Assembly: GCA_025997215.1 (NCBI GenBank)
Contig: BNUH01000047.1
Coordinates: 1-21,012 of the forward strand
DNA length: 21,012 nucleotides
Reading direction: 5' to 3'
Origin: Clostridia bacterium
GTDB lineage: Bacteria > Bacillota_A > Clostridia > Christensenellales > Aristaeellaceae
The translations under genes and the position numbers were made by a program. Below, piece after piece: positions 20,282 through 21,012 of this stretch (within the stretch, counting starts at the first letter, position 1; each line of letters starts with the position of its first letter). The notes beneath the pieces were generated by a model. It was given only the letters and a program-made list of their open reading frames with translations, searched no databases and was not told where the DNA came from.

Positions 20282-20702
20282 CAACAGGTTTGTTTCTCAC
20301 CAGCCGCCGCGCCTCTTTTTCCTTAATCCTTTGGAATGTCAAGACAGAATTCGTATAGTGCTGTTTATCCCCTTCGGCCCATAGTCGAACCGTTATCCGT
20401 AGGACATTACCCATTTCCGCCGGAGGAATTTGTTTTAGAACGATTACTGTGTATGGATTATCATCCAATAACACATTATCTGGATTATCCAGCGCGTCTT
20501 GAATCAGCGATCCGTATTTTTCCCAATCATTGGCATGCTTAATGCCTATATGCACAATCCGCTCTTCAGTGATGACAATGTCATCTTTACGAAGAACATT
20601 ACCCGATTTTTCATAAATCCCTTTATCTAGCTTGCCGATAAAATACACATCATAAACGGTTGCATTCTTGACACTTTTTACAGCGCCTGCAGCCGCCCCC
20701 AC
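20265..20702 (-). CDS. Stand-alone PBECR-type nuclease domain
   Basis: The product is 145 residues. It matches my recollection of the phage-Barnase-EndoU-ColicinE5/D-RelE-like nuclease domains (PBECR group): FIGKLDKGIYEKSG, then IVITEERIVHIGIKHANDWEKYG, then DNPDNVLLDDNPYTVIVLKQI, and the C-terminal NSVLTFQRIKEKEARRLV. In other phages this domain is usually the C-terminal toxin of a MuF or similar virion protein; here it is a separate gene. The only possible start is GTG at 20702, five bases after the upstream stop, with no Shine-Dalgarno, so translation must be coupled or the gene is a detached fragment. Candidate catalytic residues (H in VHIGIKH, S/T in NSVLTF) are present. It may act on RNA; the target is unknown. 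Confidence 0.7.
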   Translation of the reverse strand: MGAAAGAVKSVKNATVYDVYFIGKLDKGIYEKSGNVLRKDDIVITEERIVHIGIKHANDWEKYGSLIQDALDNPDNVLLDDNPYTVIVLKQIPPAEMGNVLRITVRLWAEGDKQHYTNSVLTFQRIKEKEARRLVRNKPVVYKRE

Positions 20703-20704
20703 AT

Positions 20705-21012
20705 CTATTTAGACGCGCTAACGGCGAATAGGTTGCCGCATTTTCCTATGTGCACTTTGCAATCATTAGCCTTGCTCAATGTCTCATACAGCATAACCGT
20801 CCGCAATTGCTCGCATACTACCCGTTCCCTGTCGCGAACTGCGGTCACGCTCATGTTGACATTGCCCGCTATTAACTCCCACGGTAAATCATCCTCGAAG
20901 CGCATCTTCAGGATTGTGATCGTTATGGGCTGGAATGTCGATATCAATTGATCGACGCGCATCTTCAACCGCGTCGTGTCGTCCATCAGTTTGTCGTATT
21001 CGCCCAGCTTTT
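20705..21012 (-). CDS. HTH late-gene regulator, sigma-like (5' end beyond window)
   Basis: The frame is open to the right edge (KLGEYDKLMDDTTRLKMR...), so the N terminus is missing; an internal ATG at 20986 is not necessarily the start. The visible 102 residues begin with a heptad-like helix and continue with ITILKMRFEDDLPWELIAGNVNMSVTAVRDRERVV (read in parts), a sigma region-4-like helix-turn-helix as in DUF1492/RinA/ArpU-type phage regulators. Such proteins switch on late genes and commonly sit just upstream of the terminase region. It is followed after two bases by the nuclease gene. Confidence 0.65.
   Translation of the reverse strand, partial: KLGEYDKLMDDTTRLKMRVDQLISTFQPITITILKMRFEDDLPWELIAGNVNMSVTAVRDRERVVCEQLRTVMLYETLSKANDCKVHIGKCGNLFAVSASK

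Noticed and set aside
20099..20284. Minus-strand 61-codon ORF across the RNA array
   Set aside because: It starts within the nuclease 3' end and runs through structured RNA copy 1; no start site and composition follows the RNA stems.

Overview
The window is the structural half of a tailed double-stranded DNA phage or prophage genome. All convincing genes lie on the minus strand, so the order of transcription runs from high to low coordinates. Strong GGAGG-type ribosome binding sites, consensus housekeeping promoters and the families present suggest a low- to mid-GC Bacillota host, probably a Clostridia-like bacterium. That host call is inference, because no host gene is in the window. A DUF3383-type sheath and DUF3277-type tube imply a contractile (myovirus) tail. 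No integrase, repressor, lysis gene or tRNA is visible, so temperate lifestyle is likely but not shown.

Layout in transcription order. A 5'-truncated late-regulator-like HTH gene (21012-20705) is followed by a stand-alone PBECR-type nuclease (20702-20265). Next comes an array of three structured RNA repeats (20246-19825) with its own promoter and terminator. A gene-free stretch with six 10-bp direct repeats follows. A consensus promoter then drives a small protein, a PAPS-reductase-like ATP pyrophosphatase and a 119-residue protein, ending at a strong terminator. A possible 38-residue ORF and a perfect 11-bp stem-loop precede the small and large terminase subunits and a portal protein fused to a MuF-type minor head protein.

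The head module is then interrupted twice by accessory cassettes. Cassette 1 (13432-11950) holds a Panacea antitoxin, a MazF/PemK-like toxin and an unknown protein, with its own promoter, putative operator and terminator. The prohead protease follows. It ends just after a run of nine A, and a -1 shift there would fuse it to an ADP-ribosyltransferase (ART). The ART is followed by a 72-residue protein, an ADP-ribosylglycohydrolase and a truncated second Panacea gene, ending at another terminator (cassette 2). The major capsid protein, a probable cement protein, connector and neck proteins, sheath, tube, tail assembly chaperone with a frameshifted extension, and tape measure (running off the left edge) complete the window.

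The structural genes form a standard head-to-tail assembly line. The unusual part is the accessory content: a covariation-supported pseudoknotted RNA array, a probable capsid-delivered ART paired with an ADP-ribose hydrolase, a PanA-MazF toxin-antitoxin pair, and a loose PBECR nuclease. Three of the four intrinsic terminators, those closing the RNA array and the two head cassettes, share a nearly identical 15-base tail, which suggests the accessory units were exchanged as cassettes. All family assignments are from memory of conserved motifs; no database search was run.
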